The notes under the pieces: model-generated
The model's input: only the letters and a program-made list of their open reading frames with translations
Databases searched by the model: none
Told to the model about the DNA's origin: nothing
Assembly: GCA_030252795.1 (NCBI GenBank)
Contig: CP127080.1
Location: forward strand, 1,438,501-1,502,500
Direction: 5' to 3'
From: Porticoccaceae bacterium LTM1
Lineage (GTDB): Bacteria > Pseudomonadota > Gammaproteobacteria > Pseudomonadales > Porticoccaceae
DNA: 64,000 nucleotides
Made by a program: the position numbers and the translations under genes
In this document: piece by piece, positions 54,601 through 61,874 of the stretch
Layout of the letters: each line of letters opens with the position of its first letter
Position numbering within the stretch: the first letter of the stretch is position 1

Positions 54601-56772
54601 AGCGCTGCGACCGTTCAGGCTACTGTTGACAACGCCCCGCAAGATAGCCCATTGGTTGTCACTCTGAGCAATGGTGCAACCATAACCTTTGCAGTCGGTG
54701 AGACTACTGCGACTTCAACATCTTTTGCTGTGGGTGGAGAAGGGCAGACCGTTGTCACCATGGACAGTGCGTCAGGTGGTAACTACGAGAATCTGGATAT
54801 TAGCGACACGGCAACAGTTACCGTTGAAAATGTTCCGCCAACATCTGATAACGCGACAATATTGACTGATGAGGATACCGCTTATCAGTTTGACGGCAGC
54901 GAATTTGCCTTCTCTGATACAGGTGGGGATACGCTTGATAGCGTAACAATTACTTCCTTGCCTACTGCCGGGACGCTCCTTTTGAACGGTGTTGCTGTAA
55001 ACGCTGATGACAGTATTTCTGTTGCTGATTTAGCGAGCCTGACTTTTGAGCCAGCTCAAGATGAGGCAGGAGAAGGTTATGCCTCATTTAACTTTACCGT
55101 TAGCGACGGTGATGCTGATAGCTCCGAGTACACAATCACAATTGATGTTGATCCTGTGGCCGATGCTGCATCAGTAACCAGTGTTCAGGTCTCGACCAAT
55201 GGGTTTGCGTACACAATTGCGACGAGTAAGACCACAGGTGACAGTCAGTTGATTCGCATTGATATGGACAACGGCTCACAAACGCTGATTGGTAATATTT
55301 CTGTTGGCAATAAAGACACCGTTGATATTGAGGCACTAGCTGCAGATCCTTCTGACGAAAATACGCTCTACGCCTTTGTAAATACGGGTGGTGCCAGAAC
55401 GTTACTAAAAATTGATGTTGAGCTGCTAGAGAGTGGCGCTCCAGGAGCAATTGAAAACCTCTCTAACTTCACCAATACCACTGGTGAAATGGGGTCAACA
55501 TTTGTAAATGGTGTGATGTATGTCTTCACCAAAGACGGTACCAATAGCAAGTTATATTCAGTTGATACAGATGATGGCACTCCAACTGAAATTGGTACTT
55601 TGGCCAGTGAAAATATTGTTGCGATGACATTCGATGTCTCGAAATCCACTTTCTATGCAATCAATACCAATGGAGAAGTGCTGGAAATTCACGGCATTCT
55701 AGAAGGTGGTCCTATCACGTCAACGGCCTTGCTGGACGGAAGCAACAATCCTGTCACTGTTAATGGCGCAGTGGAGAGCTTGGCGTATTCTCAGAATGGC
55801 AAGCTGTTTGCGATTGACCGTGTAACGGGTACTGTATTTGAAATCGATACTGATGATGGCATGGTCACCAACTTGCTTACCCTCGATGTAAGTGACTATC
55901 AGGGGGACGGCATTGAATCGCTTGCCATTACTACCAGTGGTAATACTGTAGTTAACGATGGTGAACAGTTTGGCATTTCATTAGCTGGTCACTTTGGCGA
56001 CTTTACCGACGGCTCAGAGCAGCACTACTTCCTCGTGTCTATTCCTGACGAAACCTGGTTGGTTGGCGGAACTGATACGACGGTTGTCACGGATCCGGAC
56101 GGTGTACCTTCTGGGACTTATGCAATGGTTCCAGTCGATGACTTGATGGATGCTGATGGAAATGCATTTGCCACCCTGATCCTCAAGTCACCTGTGGATA
56201 ATACCGAGAGTGTTTCAGTCGAATCATTCAATATCTATGCGGTTTCGCAAGAGACAGGCGGCATTATTGATACTTCTGACGACCTTTATGTCAGCTCACC
56301 AGAAACTGTTGAGATACAGGTGCTTTATGGAGACAGTGTTTTCCGGGGCTCTGAAGGTGATGAATCCATAACAGGTACCACTGGTGATGATTTGATCTAC
56401 GGTGCTGGCGGGGATGACATCCTTACAGGTGATACCGGTTCTGATCTGTTTGTCTGGCTTGCCGGGGATGAAACAGGCTCACCCACTGACACTGTAACGG
56501 ACTTCAATGTTGGTCAAGGTGATGTTCTCGATTTCTCCGATCTGCTGCAGGGAGAAGGCCCGGATGCAGATGGCTCAGATCTGGATTCATACCTGAGCTT
56601 CAGTTATAACAATGGCACTGGTGACACTACCATCGAAATAGATGTTGATGGAGATGGAGGTGGCGCGGATATGACTGTGATTGTTGAAAATGTAGACCTT
56701 GTTGGTGCGGCAGCAAACAACATAGAGGTGATCGATAATCTGATTCAAAGTGGGAACTTGACCACTGACTAG
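48610..56772 (+). CDS. lapA: giant LapA-like adhesin with LapG-cleavable retention module
   Basis: 2720 residues; the ATG at 48610 follows AAGGGG. The N-terminal retention module (about 1-150; GKVIGVVMSLVGGKAFAAAP) ends with TAAG at residues 145-148. Then come seventeen near-identical 99-residue Ig-like repeats (about 260-1942) plus a partial eighteenth, a VCBS/cadherin-like domain (DEDTAYQFDGSEFAFSDTGG), a propeller-like region (about 2190-2450), a domain with GSEQHYFLVSIPDETW, RTX nonapeptides (GTTGDDLIYGAGGDDILTGD) and a C-terminal type I secretion signal. It is exported by LapBCE and retained at the surface until LapG cleaves it. Repeat DNA is visibly more G+C-rich than either end of the gene. 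Confidence 0.95.
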   Translation: MNDQVKDGMDIQTTATESGKVIGVVMSLVGGKAFAAAPDGSERPLNAGDKIFVGEKLRFDSDAKIVVSDADPSSETQTLDAAQAVISFADGSVRMVTPQDDQPLTSESAQLLAVADLSEDGNPDFGELLAALESGEDISELLEETAAGEGGANGDESGQGVRFERVDQSASPTAGIDPDLAFNSPEADQNFVQQEVGNPEGVITLGTVSTDESKSLIYSASVDNPPEDTDLVITLSNGVEIIIPVGATTGTSAPQPAQGDDVYQDGESFNVGIASTSGGNYEALDTSSTATVTINDTVDTTTVTLDDVTVNEDQTITYTASVDNAPQGAFSVTLDNGVVINFADGALTGSSAPQAAQGDDVYQDGESFNVGIASTSGGNYEALDTSSTATVTINDTVDTTTVTLDDVTVNEDQTITYTASVDNAPQGAFSVTLDNGVVINFADGALTGSSAPQAAQGDDVYQDGESFNVGIASTSGGNYEALDTSSTATVTINDTVDTTTVTLDDVTVNEDQTITYTASVDNAPQGAFSVTLDNGVVINFADGALTGSSAPQAAQGDDVYQDGESFNVGIASTSGGNYEALDTTSTATITINDTVDTTTVTLDDVTVNEDQTITYTASVDNAPQGAFSVTLDNGVVINFADGALTGSSAPQAAQGDDVYQDGESFSVGIASTSGGNYEALDTSSTATVTINDTVDTTTVTLDDVTVNEDQTITYTASVDNAPQGAFSVTLDNGVVINFADGALTGSSAPQAAQGDDVYQDGESFNVGIASTSGGNYEALDTSSTATVTINDTVDTTTVTLDDVTVNEDQTITYTASVDNAPQGAFSVTLDNGVVINFADGALTGSSAPQAAQGDDVYQDGESFNVGIASTSGGNYEALDTSSTATVTINDTVDTTTVTLDDVTVNEDQTITYTASVDNAPQGAFSVTLDNGVVINFADGALTGSSAPQAAQGDDAYVDGDSFNVSIASTSGGNYEALDTSSTATVTISDTVDTTTVTLDDVTVNEDQTITYTASVDNAPQGAFSVTLDNGVVINFADGALTGSSAPQAAQGDDVYQDGESFNVGIASTSGGNYEALDTSSTATVTINDTVDTTTVTLDDVTVNEDQTITYTASVDNAPQGAFSVTLDNGVVINFADGALTGSSAPQAAQGDDVYQDGESFNVGIASTSGGNYEALDTSSTATVTINDTVDTTTVTLDDVTVNEDQTITYTASVDNAPQGAFSVTLDNGVVINFADGALTGSSAPQAAQGDDVYQDGESFNVGIASTSGGNYEALDTSSTATVTINDTVDTTTVTLDDVTVNEDQTITYTASVDNAPQGAFSVTLDNGVVINFADGALTGSSAPQAAQGDDAYVDGDSFNVSIASTSGGNYEALDTSSTATVTISDTVDTTTVTLDDVTVNEDQTITYTASVDNAPQGAFSVTLDNGVVINFADGALTGSSAPQAAQGDDVYQDGESFNVGIASTSGGNYEALDTSSTATVTINDTVDTTTVTLDDVTVNEDQTITYTASVDNAPQGAFSVTLDNGVVINFADGALTGSSAPQAAQGDDVYQDGESFNVGIASTSGGNYEALDTSSTATVTINDTVDTTTVTLDDVTVNEDQTITYTASVDNAPQGAFSVTLDNGVVINFADGALTGSSAPQAAQGDDAYVDGDSFNVSIASTSGGNYEALDTSSTATVTISDTVDTTTVTLDDVTVNEDQTITYTASVDNAPQGAFSVTLDNGVVINFADGALTGSSAPQAAQGDDVYQDGESFNVGIASTSGGNYEALDTSSTATVTINDTVDTTTVTLDDVTVNEDQTITYTASVDNAPQGAFSVTLDNGVVINFADGALTGSSAPQAAQGDDVYQDGESFNVGIASTSGGNYEALDTSSTATVTINDTVDTTTVTLDDVTVNEDQTITYTASVDNAPQGAFSVTLDNGVVINFADGALTGSSAPQAAQGDDAYVDGDSFNVSIASTSGGNYEALDTSSTATITINDTIDTTTVLIEDVAVDEGESAATVQATVDNAPQDSPLVVTLSNGATITFAVGETTATSTSFAVGGEGQTVVTMDSASGGNYENLDISDTATVTVENVPPTSDNATILTDEDTAYQFDGSEFAFSDTGGDTLDSVTITSLPTAGTLLLNGVAVNADDSISVADLASLTFEPAQDEAGEGYASFNFTVSDGDADSSEYTITIDVDPVADAASVTSVQVSTNGFAYTIATSKTTGDSQLIRIDMDNGSQTLIGNISVGNKDTVDIEALAADPSDENTLYAFVNTGGARTLLKIDVELLESGAPGAIENLSNFTNTTGEMGSTFVNGVMYVFTKDGTNSKLYSVDTDDGTPTEIGTLASENIVAMTFDVSKSTFYAINTNGEVLEIHGILEGGPITSTALLDGSNNPVTVNGAVESLAYSQNGKLFAIDRVTGTVFEIDTDDGMVTNLLTLDVSDYQGDGIESLAITTSGNTVVNDGEQFGISLAGHFGDFTDGSEQHYFLVSIPDETWLVGGTDTTVVTDPDGVPSGTYAMVPVDDLMDADGNAFATLILKSPVDNTESVSVESFNIYAVSQETGGIIDTSDDLYVSSPETVEIQVLYGDSVFRGSEGDESITGTTGDDLIYGAGGDDILTGDTGSDLFVWLAGDETGSPTDTVTDFNVGQGDVLDFSDLLQGEGPDADGSDLDSYLSFSYNNGTGDTTIEIDVDGDGGGADMTVIVENVDLVGAAANNIEVIDNLIQSGNLTTD
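49042..49053 (+). other. LapG cleavage motif TAAG in the adhesin
   Basis: Codons 145-148 (ACC GCA GCC GGT) encode Thr-Ala-Ala-Gly within SELLEETAAGEGGANG. LapG of Pseudomonas fluorescens cuts LapA between the two alanines of the same motif, so release would occur after Ala146. It is the only TAAG in the N-terminal module. Confidence 0.85.
49387..54546 (+). repeat. 17 tandem 297-bp repeats plus a partial copy
   Basis: Units begin at 49387 and recur every 297 bp (49684, 49981, 50278 ... 54139), with a partial eighteenth from 54436. Each encodes 99 residues starting DDVYQDGESFNVGIASTSGG or the variant DDAYVDGDSFNVSIASTSGG (units 8, 12, 15, 18). Silent variants show larger exchange: units 6 to mid-10 match units 13 to mid-17, a 2079-bp shift. 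Third codon positions are mostly C or G. Confidence 0.96.
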
Positions 56773-56783
56773 GTGTTGTACTG

Positions 56784-56810
56784 AAAAGGCCCCGAATTTC
56801 GGGGCCTTTT
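56784..56810. terminator. bidirectional terminator between lapA and lapG
   Basis: AAAAGGCCCCGAA (56784-56796) pairs with TTCGGGGCCTTTT (56798-56810), with T runs on both strands. It serves the convergent lapA and lapG genes; its right edge touches the lapG stop codon. Confidence 0.95.
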
Positions 56811-57509
56811 TTATTCCTGGCTTGCCATCCTTTCAGTTAAATCCATCCACCGTTTAATCTTGTCTGACTTGCCGGCCCTGAGCTGCTCATTGCGACTGCG
56901 GTTTAACCAAAGGCTATCTGCATTAAAGCTGTATACAGGGGTCAGGTCGGTTCTTTCTGATGCGGGTTTTATCTGTTTGTTAATATTGTCGAGAATGAGC
57001 GGTACGGAGGAAGGGGTCTCATAGTAGGCCAGTACCATGTGCGCCTGGTTATAGGTGACTGACTTGGTGTATGTGATGCGCATTTTGCTGGTTGGTACGC
57101 CAAGCTCTTTAAGGGTGAAGTACTTGGCAATTGAAAAGTCTTCACAGTCACCAGCATCTAACGATAAAAACTCTATCGGAGTTGCCCAGTAGTCTTTGGT
57201 TTTCCAGAGATCAATATCATTTACAAAGCGAGCCCCGTTGAAAAAATTATTGACCAGATTCAGTTTTGCCAGCTCTGTGGTGTCCTGATTATTGCGTATC
57301 AGGCTTTGCCAGTGTTCAAGTCTCGCCACGGCTATTTCACCGTGCGTCTCTTTAACGCTGGCAAGAAGTTTTTCACTCAAGGTGAATAATTTGGGGTCGT
57401 TAGTGCGTGCAATAAGACTGAACACCAGCAGTAGGGCCAGTGAAGCAATTTGCAAGAGTGTATATCGAGGCGTCGCTGCCAAGGTTGCTCCAAGCACATT
57501 ATTGTTCAA
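56811..57509 (-). CDS. lapG: periplasmic cysteine protease LapG
   Basis: 232 residues. No ATG fits; TTG at 57509 is the first in-frame start after a stop, and GTG at 57497 is an alternative. The N-terminal hydrophobic segment LLQIASLALLLVFSLIA acts as signal or anchor. Bacterial transglutaminase-like Cys protease (DUF920) with the triad Cys in SLDAGDCEDFSIAKYFTLKE, His in YNQAHMVLAYYE and Asp in PLILDNINKQI. The acidic residues around the Cys match the calcium site of LapG. Its target is the TAAG motif of the neighbouring adhesin, and LapD sequesters it when c-di-GMP is high. Convergent with lapA, divergent from lapD. Confidence 0.94.
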   Translation of the reverse strand: MNNNVLGATLAATPRYTLLQIASLALLLVFSLIARTNDPKLFTLSEKLLASVKETHGEIAVARLEHWQSLIRNNQDTTELAKLNLVNNFFNGARFVNDIDLWKTKDYWATPIEFLSLDAGDCEDFSIAKYFTLKELGVPTSKMRITYTKSVTYNQAHMVLAYYETPSSVPLILDNINKQIKPASERTDLTPVYSFNADSLWLNRSRNEQLRAGKSDKIKRWMDLTERMASQE

Positions 57510-57681
57510 TTTGTTACCGGGTAATCATAGCATTACAGAAGGCGTTAACAGGTAGACTTCTAAAGAATTGGGGATTTTGTCAATTTTCAATACAAATTGG
57601 CTTGTTTTAAAGAGTTGGCATAGAATTCACTCAAGTCGCGCGGTTTTGCGAGTCTACTAAATAATAAGGAAATCTGAGACA

Positions 57682-59643
57682 GTGACCCTGTATCGTCAAC
57701 TGCTTATTGCTGTCGTTGTACTTTTAATAACACTCTATGGGGTGAGCATTGTTGTTGGAATATACAACAATCGAGAGTTGGTTCAGCAGCAGATGGAGGT
57801 CCATGCCCAGGATACGGCAACCTCTGTAGCGCTTTCGATGACTCAAGCGGCACAAGAAAAAGATATGGCATCGCTGGGTGCCATGTTTAATGCCGTTTCA
57901 GACAGTGGTTATTTTCGCCAGATTACCTATAAGGATTTATCCGGAAAAATTCTTCTCGATCGACATTTTGATGTTGATGTTCAAGGTGTTCCCGAGTGGT
58001 TCGTCAGAAATATATCCTTGCCGTCACCTGAAGGACGCGCTGAAGTAGCCTCAGGCTGGATGCGGCTGGGTGAGCTGGTTGTGATAAGTCATCCGGGACA
58101 GGCCTACAATAAACTCTGGCAGGTTACCAAGGATCAGTTGCTCTGGTTTGCTTTGGTTACCTTGATTGTTTGTGTGACAGCGATCTTTGCTTTGAAGATT
58201 ATTCTCAACCCTCTGGTCAGGGTTGAGCAGCAGGCCAATGCAATCTGCAATCAGGACTTTATGGTTCAATCCAGTGTTCCTAGAACGCGTGAATTACGCA
58301 GCGTGGTGGAAGCAATGAATCGTATGGCCAAGCGGCTGCAAAGTATCTTTGATCACCAGCTCTCCCTCATCGGTCAGTTACAGGAGCAATCGCTGCGAGA
58401 TTCCGTCACCGGCCTGTTTAACCGATTGGGATTTGATACCCAGTTACGCAGCTTTGTACGACCGGATACCAGCGCGGTATCTGGAGCTCTGATGATTCTA
58501 TCAATAGACCATTTTGAGCGGGTTAATGAGCAGGCTGGCCGATTGGAGGGTAACGCTGTTTTAAAAAGGCTTGGAGAAAAGCTTCAACATGTATTGAAGT
58601 CATACTCAAGGTCAGTATTGGCAAGACGGCAGGGGCCGGAAATTACAGTATTTGTTCCTTACCTGATCGAATCTGATGCCCGTGAATTGGCTCAGGCACT
58701 GTACGATGCTGCGGTCTCGGTTGAATGGAAAGGCCAGGATACAGATCCGCTGGTATTCCGTATGGGCTTTACCTATACGGAGCGGCTGGAAGACGCCAGT
58801 GAAATGCTTCGCGAAGCGAATGCGGCCAGGCAGCAGGCGATTGATAACGGTATTGAAGGTTGGGTTGCCAGTGACCAGCTCGAAGGCGGTCTGGTGCCAT
58901 TGCTGACATCGGATGCCAGTGAATGGCAGCATGTCCTGCAGGACGCCATTGAGAATGAGCATACCAGGATTCTTTTCCAGCCCATCTATTCAGCCAATCG
59001 AAAACTGATGGGACACGAAATTTATTCAAGGCTGGTTAGTGGTGATCAGCTCATTTCGGCTGGCATTTTCATGCCACTGGCAGAGCGTTTTGGAATAGCC
59101 CATCATTTTGATCGCATTGCGCTGGAAAGGCTTTCTGAGTTTGCTTCCAGGCTTCCTGGAAATCATATTCTTTGTGTCAATTTCAGTACGTCGTCTATTC
59201 AGAATGACGAATTTGTCACCTGGCTTTGCCAGTACCTTGGAAAACACAGGGATCTTGCCAGGCGATTGGTGGTTGAGTTGCCAGAGCACGCAATGCATGT
59301 AGAAGAGCATTATGTGCGACAACTATGTGAAAAGCTGTCCCGCTACGATGTGCGCCTTGGTATTGACCACTTTGGCCTTGAGTCCTCGGCCTTCAGTTAT
59401 CTGGCCAGCCTGCCTATTCACCACATCAAAGTGCACCGTAGCTTTGTTCGGCAGATTGATGAAAATCCTGATAATCGCTTCTACATCCAGTCACTGGCTC
59501 AAGTGGCTCGCAGCCGTGATATATATCTGGCGGTTGAAGGGGTTGAGAGGGAAGAGGAGTGGCAGGCTATCGCAGAACTTGATATTGATGCTATGCAGGG
59601 CTACTACCTCGGTCAGCCTGCATCTGAACCAATTAAGGAATAG
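57682..59643 (+). CDS. lapD: c-di-GMP receptor LapD (degenerate GGDEF-EAL)
   Basis: 653 residues from the GTG at 57682. Two membrane helices (about 6-26 and 155-175) frame a periplasmic LapD/MoxY-type domain with SGWMRLGELVVISHPGQAYN, followed by HAMP (about 175-230), an S-helix, GGDEF and EAL domains. The GGDEF motif is replaced by RQGPE (RRQGPEITVF) and EAL by EIY (MGHEIYSRL), so neither enzyme activity is expected. The EAL pocket should still bind c-di-GMP, as in LapD. Bound LapD holds LapG in the periplasm and keeps the adhesin uncut. It is divergent from lapG across 172 bp. Confidence 0.95.
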   Translation: MTLYRQLLIAVVVLLITLYGVSIVVGIYNNRELVQQQMEVHAQDTATSVALSMTQAAQEKDMASLGAMFNAVSDSGYFRQITYKDLSGKILLDRHFDVDVQGVPEWFVRNISLPSPEGRAEVASGWMRLGELVVISHPGQAYNKLWQVTKDQLLWFALVTLIVCVTAIFALKIILNPLVRVEQQANAICNQDFMVQSSVPRTRELRSVVEAMNRMAKRLQSIFDHQLSLIGQLQEQSLRDSVTGLFNRLGFDTQLRSFVRPDTSAVSGALMILSIDHFERVNEQAGRLEGNAVLKRLGEKLQHVLKSYSRSVLARRQGPEITVFVPYLIESDARELAQALYDAAVSVEWKGQDTDPLVFRMGFTYTERLEDASEMLREANAARQQAIDNGIEGWVASDQLEGGLVPLLTSDASEWQHVLQDAIENEHTRILFQPIYSANRKLMGHEIYSRLVSGDQLISAGIFMPLAERFGIAHHFDRIALERLSEFASRLPGNHILCVNFSTSSIQNDEFVTWLCQYLGKHRDLARRLVVELPEHAMHVEEHYVRQLCEKLSRYDVRLGIDHFGLESSAFSYLASLPIHHIKVHRSFVRQIDENPDNRFYIQSLAQVARSRDIYLAVEGVEREEEWQAIAELDIDAMQGYYLGQPASEPIKE

Positions 59644-59727
59644 CTCAGATCAGTTAGCCCTTATTTGTTGGCAGCAAAATCACTATAATACGGCGCTTTC
59701 GAGAATCGACTTAACCGGAAGCCGTTC

Positions 59728-61242
59728 ATGACCGTAAGAACTCGTATTGCGCCATCACCAACTGGTGACCCCCACGTAGGCACAGCTTATATCGCGCTGT
59801 TTAACCTCTGTTTTGCCCGTCAGTATGGCGGTCAGTTCATTCTGCGTATCGAAGACACCGACCAGGTGCGCAGCACACCAGAGTCAGAGAAGGCTATTCT
59901 CGACTCACTGCGCTGGCTGGGCCTGGACTGGGAAGAGGGACCGGATGTTGGCGGACCTCACGGCCCGTACCGCCAAAGTGAGCGGATGGGTATCTATAAG
60001 CAATACGCTATGGAGTTGGTCGAAAAGGGGCATGCGTTCTACTGCTTCGCTACTCCAGAAGAGCTGGATGAAATGCGTCGCGAGCAAATGGAATGTGGCG
60101 AAGCGGCCAAATATGACGGTCGCGGCCTGAAGCTGAGCCAGGAAGAGGTTCAAAAGCGCCTCGAGGCTGGTGAGCCCTATGTGATCCGCATGAGAGTGCC
60201 GGAAGAGGGCAGCTGCCTGGTTCATGACCTGCTGCGTGGTGAAATTGAAATCCCCTGGCAGCAGGTTGATATGCAGGTACTGCTGAAAAATGATGGCATG
60301 CCGACTTATCACCTGGCTAATGTGGTTGACGACCACCTGATGGAAATCACCCATGTGATTCGTGGTGAGGAGTGGATCAACTCTGCCCCCAAACACAAGC
60401 TGCTTTACGAGTACTTTGGCTGGGAGATGCCGAAGCTTTGCCACATGCCGTTGTTGCGAAACCCGGATAAGAGCAAGCTCTCCAAGCGAAAAAATCCGAC
60501 CAGCATTACCTACTACCGGGATATGGGGTACATGCCAGAGGCTCTGCTCAACTACCTGGGTCGTATGGGTTGGTCAATGCCTAATGAGGAAGAGAAATTC
60601 AGCCTCAAGGAGATGCAGGAAGCATTCAATATCGAAACTGTTTCCCTGGGTGGACCGGTATTTGATGTAGAGAAGCTGGACTGGCTCAACGGCCGTTGGA
60701 TTCGTGAAAATCTTGATGAAGACCAGTTTGCCGATCGTGTCGCTAACTGGGCCTTTAACCGAGACAATTTGAAGCGCATGATTCCGCTGATTCAAGGGCG
60801 TGTTGAGAAGTTCAGTGACATCGCACCCCTGGCGGCATTTATGCTGTCTGGAATGCCGGCTATCACAGAAGAGAGTTTTGAGAATAAGCGCCTTGATAGT
60901 GACACTGTTAAAAAGATTCTGCAGTTTAGCTCCTGGCGCCTGGATGGCATGCGTCACTGGACCCGTGATGACCTTTATCAGGAATTGAACCAGATTGCTC
61001 AAGGTCTTGAAATCAAGCTGAAAGACTTCCTGTCTCCGCTGTTTGTTGCTGTGGCTGGTTCACCTTCGGCTCCGCCGCTGTTTGACGCGATGGCGATTCT
61101 GGGTGCTGATGTGGTTCGTGCGCGGGTCCGCTATGCACTCAATGTTGTGGGTGGTGTATCGAAAAAGCAGACTAAAAAACTCGAAAAAGAGTATCAGGCT
61201 TTGTCAGCTACACGGGAATCTCATCCGGAAGAAAGTGCTTGA
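59728..61242 (+). CDS. gltX: glutamyl-tRNA synthetase
   Basis: 504 residues, class I. The HIGH-type motif is [20 protein letters not shown], and the KMSKS-type motif is [31 protein letters not shown] and [14 protein letters not shown] are standard GluRS segments. The C-terminal anticodon-binding helices are complete. The segment [20 protein letters not shown] and the overall length fit the GltX1 type. It charges tRNA-Glu (possibly tRNA-Gln, if no GlnRS exists elsewhere). Two tRNA-Ala genes follow 40 bp downstream. Confidence 0.96.
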   Translation: MTVRTRIAPSPTGDPHVGTAYIALFNLCFARQYGGQFILRIEDTDQVRSTPESEKAILDSLRWLGLDWEEGPDVGGPHGPYRQSERMGIYKQYAMELVEKGHAFYCFATPEELDEMRREQMECGEAAKYDGRGLKLSQEEVQKRLEAGEPYVIRMRVPEEGSCLVHDLLRGEIEIPWQQVDMQVLLKNDGMPTYHLANVVDDHLMEITHVIRGEEWINSAPKHKLLYEYFGWEMPKLCHMPLLRNPDKSKLSKRKNPTSITYYRDMGYMPEALLNYLGRMGWSMPNEEEKFSLKEMQEAFNIETVSLGGPVFDVEKLDWLNGRWIRENLDEDQFADRVANWAFNRDNLKRMIPLIQGRVEKFSDIAPLAAFMLSGMPAITEESFENKRLDSDTVKKILQFSSWRLDGMRHWTRDDLYQELNQIAQGLEIKLKDFLSPLFVAVAGSPSAPPLFDAMAILGADVVRARVRYALNVVGGVSKKQTKKLEKEYQALSATRESHPEESA

Positions 61243-61282
61243 CACAATCTGGGGTGCTTCATAGAATGCGCCCCTCATTTAC

Positions 61283-61358
61283 GGGGCCTTAGCTCAGCTG
61301 GGAGAGCGCAACACTGGCAGTGTTGAGGTCAGCGGTTCGATCCCGCTAGGCTCCACCA
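61283..61358 (+). tRNA. tRNA-Ala (anticodon GGC), copy 1
   Basis: 76 nt with encoded CCA. Acceptor GGGGCCT/AGGCTCC, D arm AGCTCAGCTGGGAGAGC, anticodon arm CAACA-CTGGCAG-TGTTG with GGC at the anticodon, T loop GGTTCGATCC. Identical in sequence to copy 2. Confidence 0.98.
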
Positions 61359-61363
61359 AATAT

Positions 61364-61393
61364 AAAGCCTCTGTGGCTTAGCCCAGAGGCTTT
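61364..61393 (+). terminator. hairpin between the two tRNA genes
   Basis: AAAGCCTCTG (61364-61373) pairs with CAGAGGCTTT (61384-61393), then GTTATT. It is a terminator-like stem, so each tRNA may be ended separately or processed from one precursor. Confidence 0.7.
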
Positions 61394-61416
61394 GTTATTC
61401 CAGATTTACCCGTTTT

Positions 61417-61492
61417 GGGGCCTTAGCTCAGCTGGGAGAGCGCAACACTGGCAGTGTTGAGGTCAGCGGTTCGATCCCGCTAGGCTCCACCA
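61417..61492 (+). tRNA. tRNA-Ala (anticodon GGC), copy 2
   Basis: 76 nt including CCA, identical in sequence to copy 1 and starting 134 bp after it. The two copies indicate a recent duplication or gene conversion. Its last 19 nt are repeated again at 61635. Confidence 0.98.
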
Positions 61493-61496
61493 AACT

Positions 61497-61528
61497 AAAA
61501 AGCCCTGCACGCAAGTGCGGGGCTTTTT
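61497..61528 (+). terminator. terminator after tRNA-Ala copy 2
   Basis: AAAAAGCCC...GGGCTTTTT with a GCAC/GTGC inner stem and GCAA loop; T run on both strands. Confidence 0.88.
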
Positions 61529-61657
61529 GGTTTGGGCGAACGCAGTGAGCCGAACCGCTGAAAGCGGTTACACAAAAGCGCAGTTTTTGAGCGCCGAAGG
61601 CGACCCCAAAGGGGCGAGGAGCTTGCGACGAGTAATCCCGCTAGGCTCCACCAAACT

Positions 61658-61689
61658 AAAAAGCCCTGCACGCAAGTGCGGGGCTTTTT
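61658..61689 (+). terminator. duplicated terminator
   Basis: Second copy of the same AAAAAGCCC/GGGCTTTTT hairpin, 161 bp downstream, carried by the tandem duplication. Confidence 0.85.
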
Positions 61690-61874
61690 AGTTTGGGCGA
61701 ACGCAGTGAGCCGAACCGCTGAAAGCGGTTACACAAAAGCGCAGCTTTTGAGCGCCGAAGGCGACCCCAAATGGGTGAGGGAAGCCAATTACACCAATTC
61801 AGCCCTTGAAAACCTGGTTTTCGACCCTACCTTAATCATCAGCTAAGTAGTTAGACCATTTGGAGAGATAAGGA

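Larger units (their letters stand above)
61474..61780 (+). repeat. 161-bp tandem duplication starting in the tRNA 3' end
   Basis: Copy A (61474-61634) begins with ATCCCGCTAGGCTCCACCA, the 3' end of tRNA-Ala. It continues through the terminator and a GC-rich palindromic tract (AACCGCTGAAAGCGGTT). Copy B starts at 61635 with the same 19 nt and stays nearly identical until about 61770 (AAAGGGGCGAGG against AAATGGGTGAGG). No ORF is visible in 61493-61874. Confidence 0.9.

Noticed and set aside
49312-54642. A 1776-codon open frame on the minus strand inside lapA
   Set aside because: It exists only because the 297-bp unit lacks stops in that frame and is repeated 17 times. It has no ribosome site, is pure repeat, and the plus strand encodes a well-understood adhesin.
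61474-61780. A third tRNA-Ala gene at about 61635
   Set aside because: Only the last 19 nt of the tRNA are present; the acceptor 5' strand, D arm and anticodon arm are missing.
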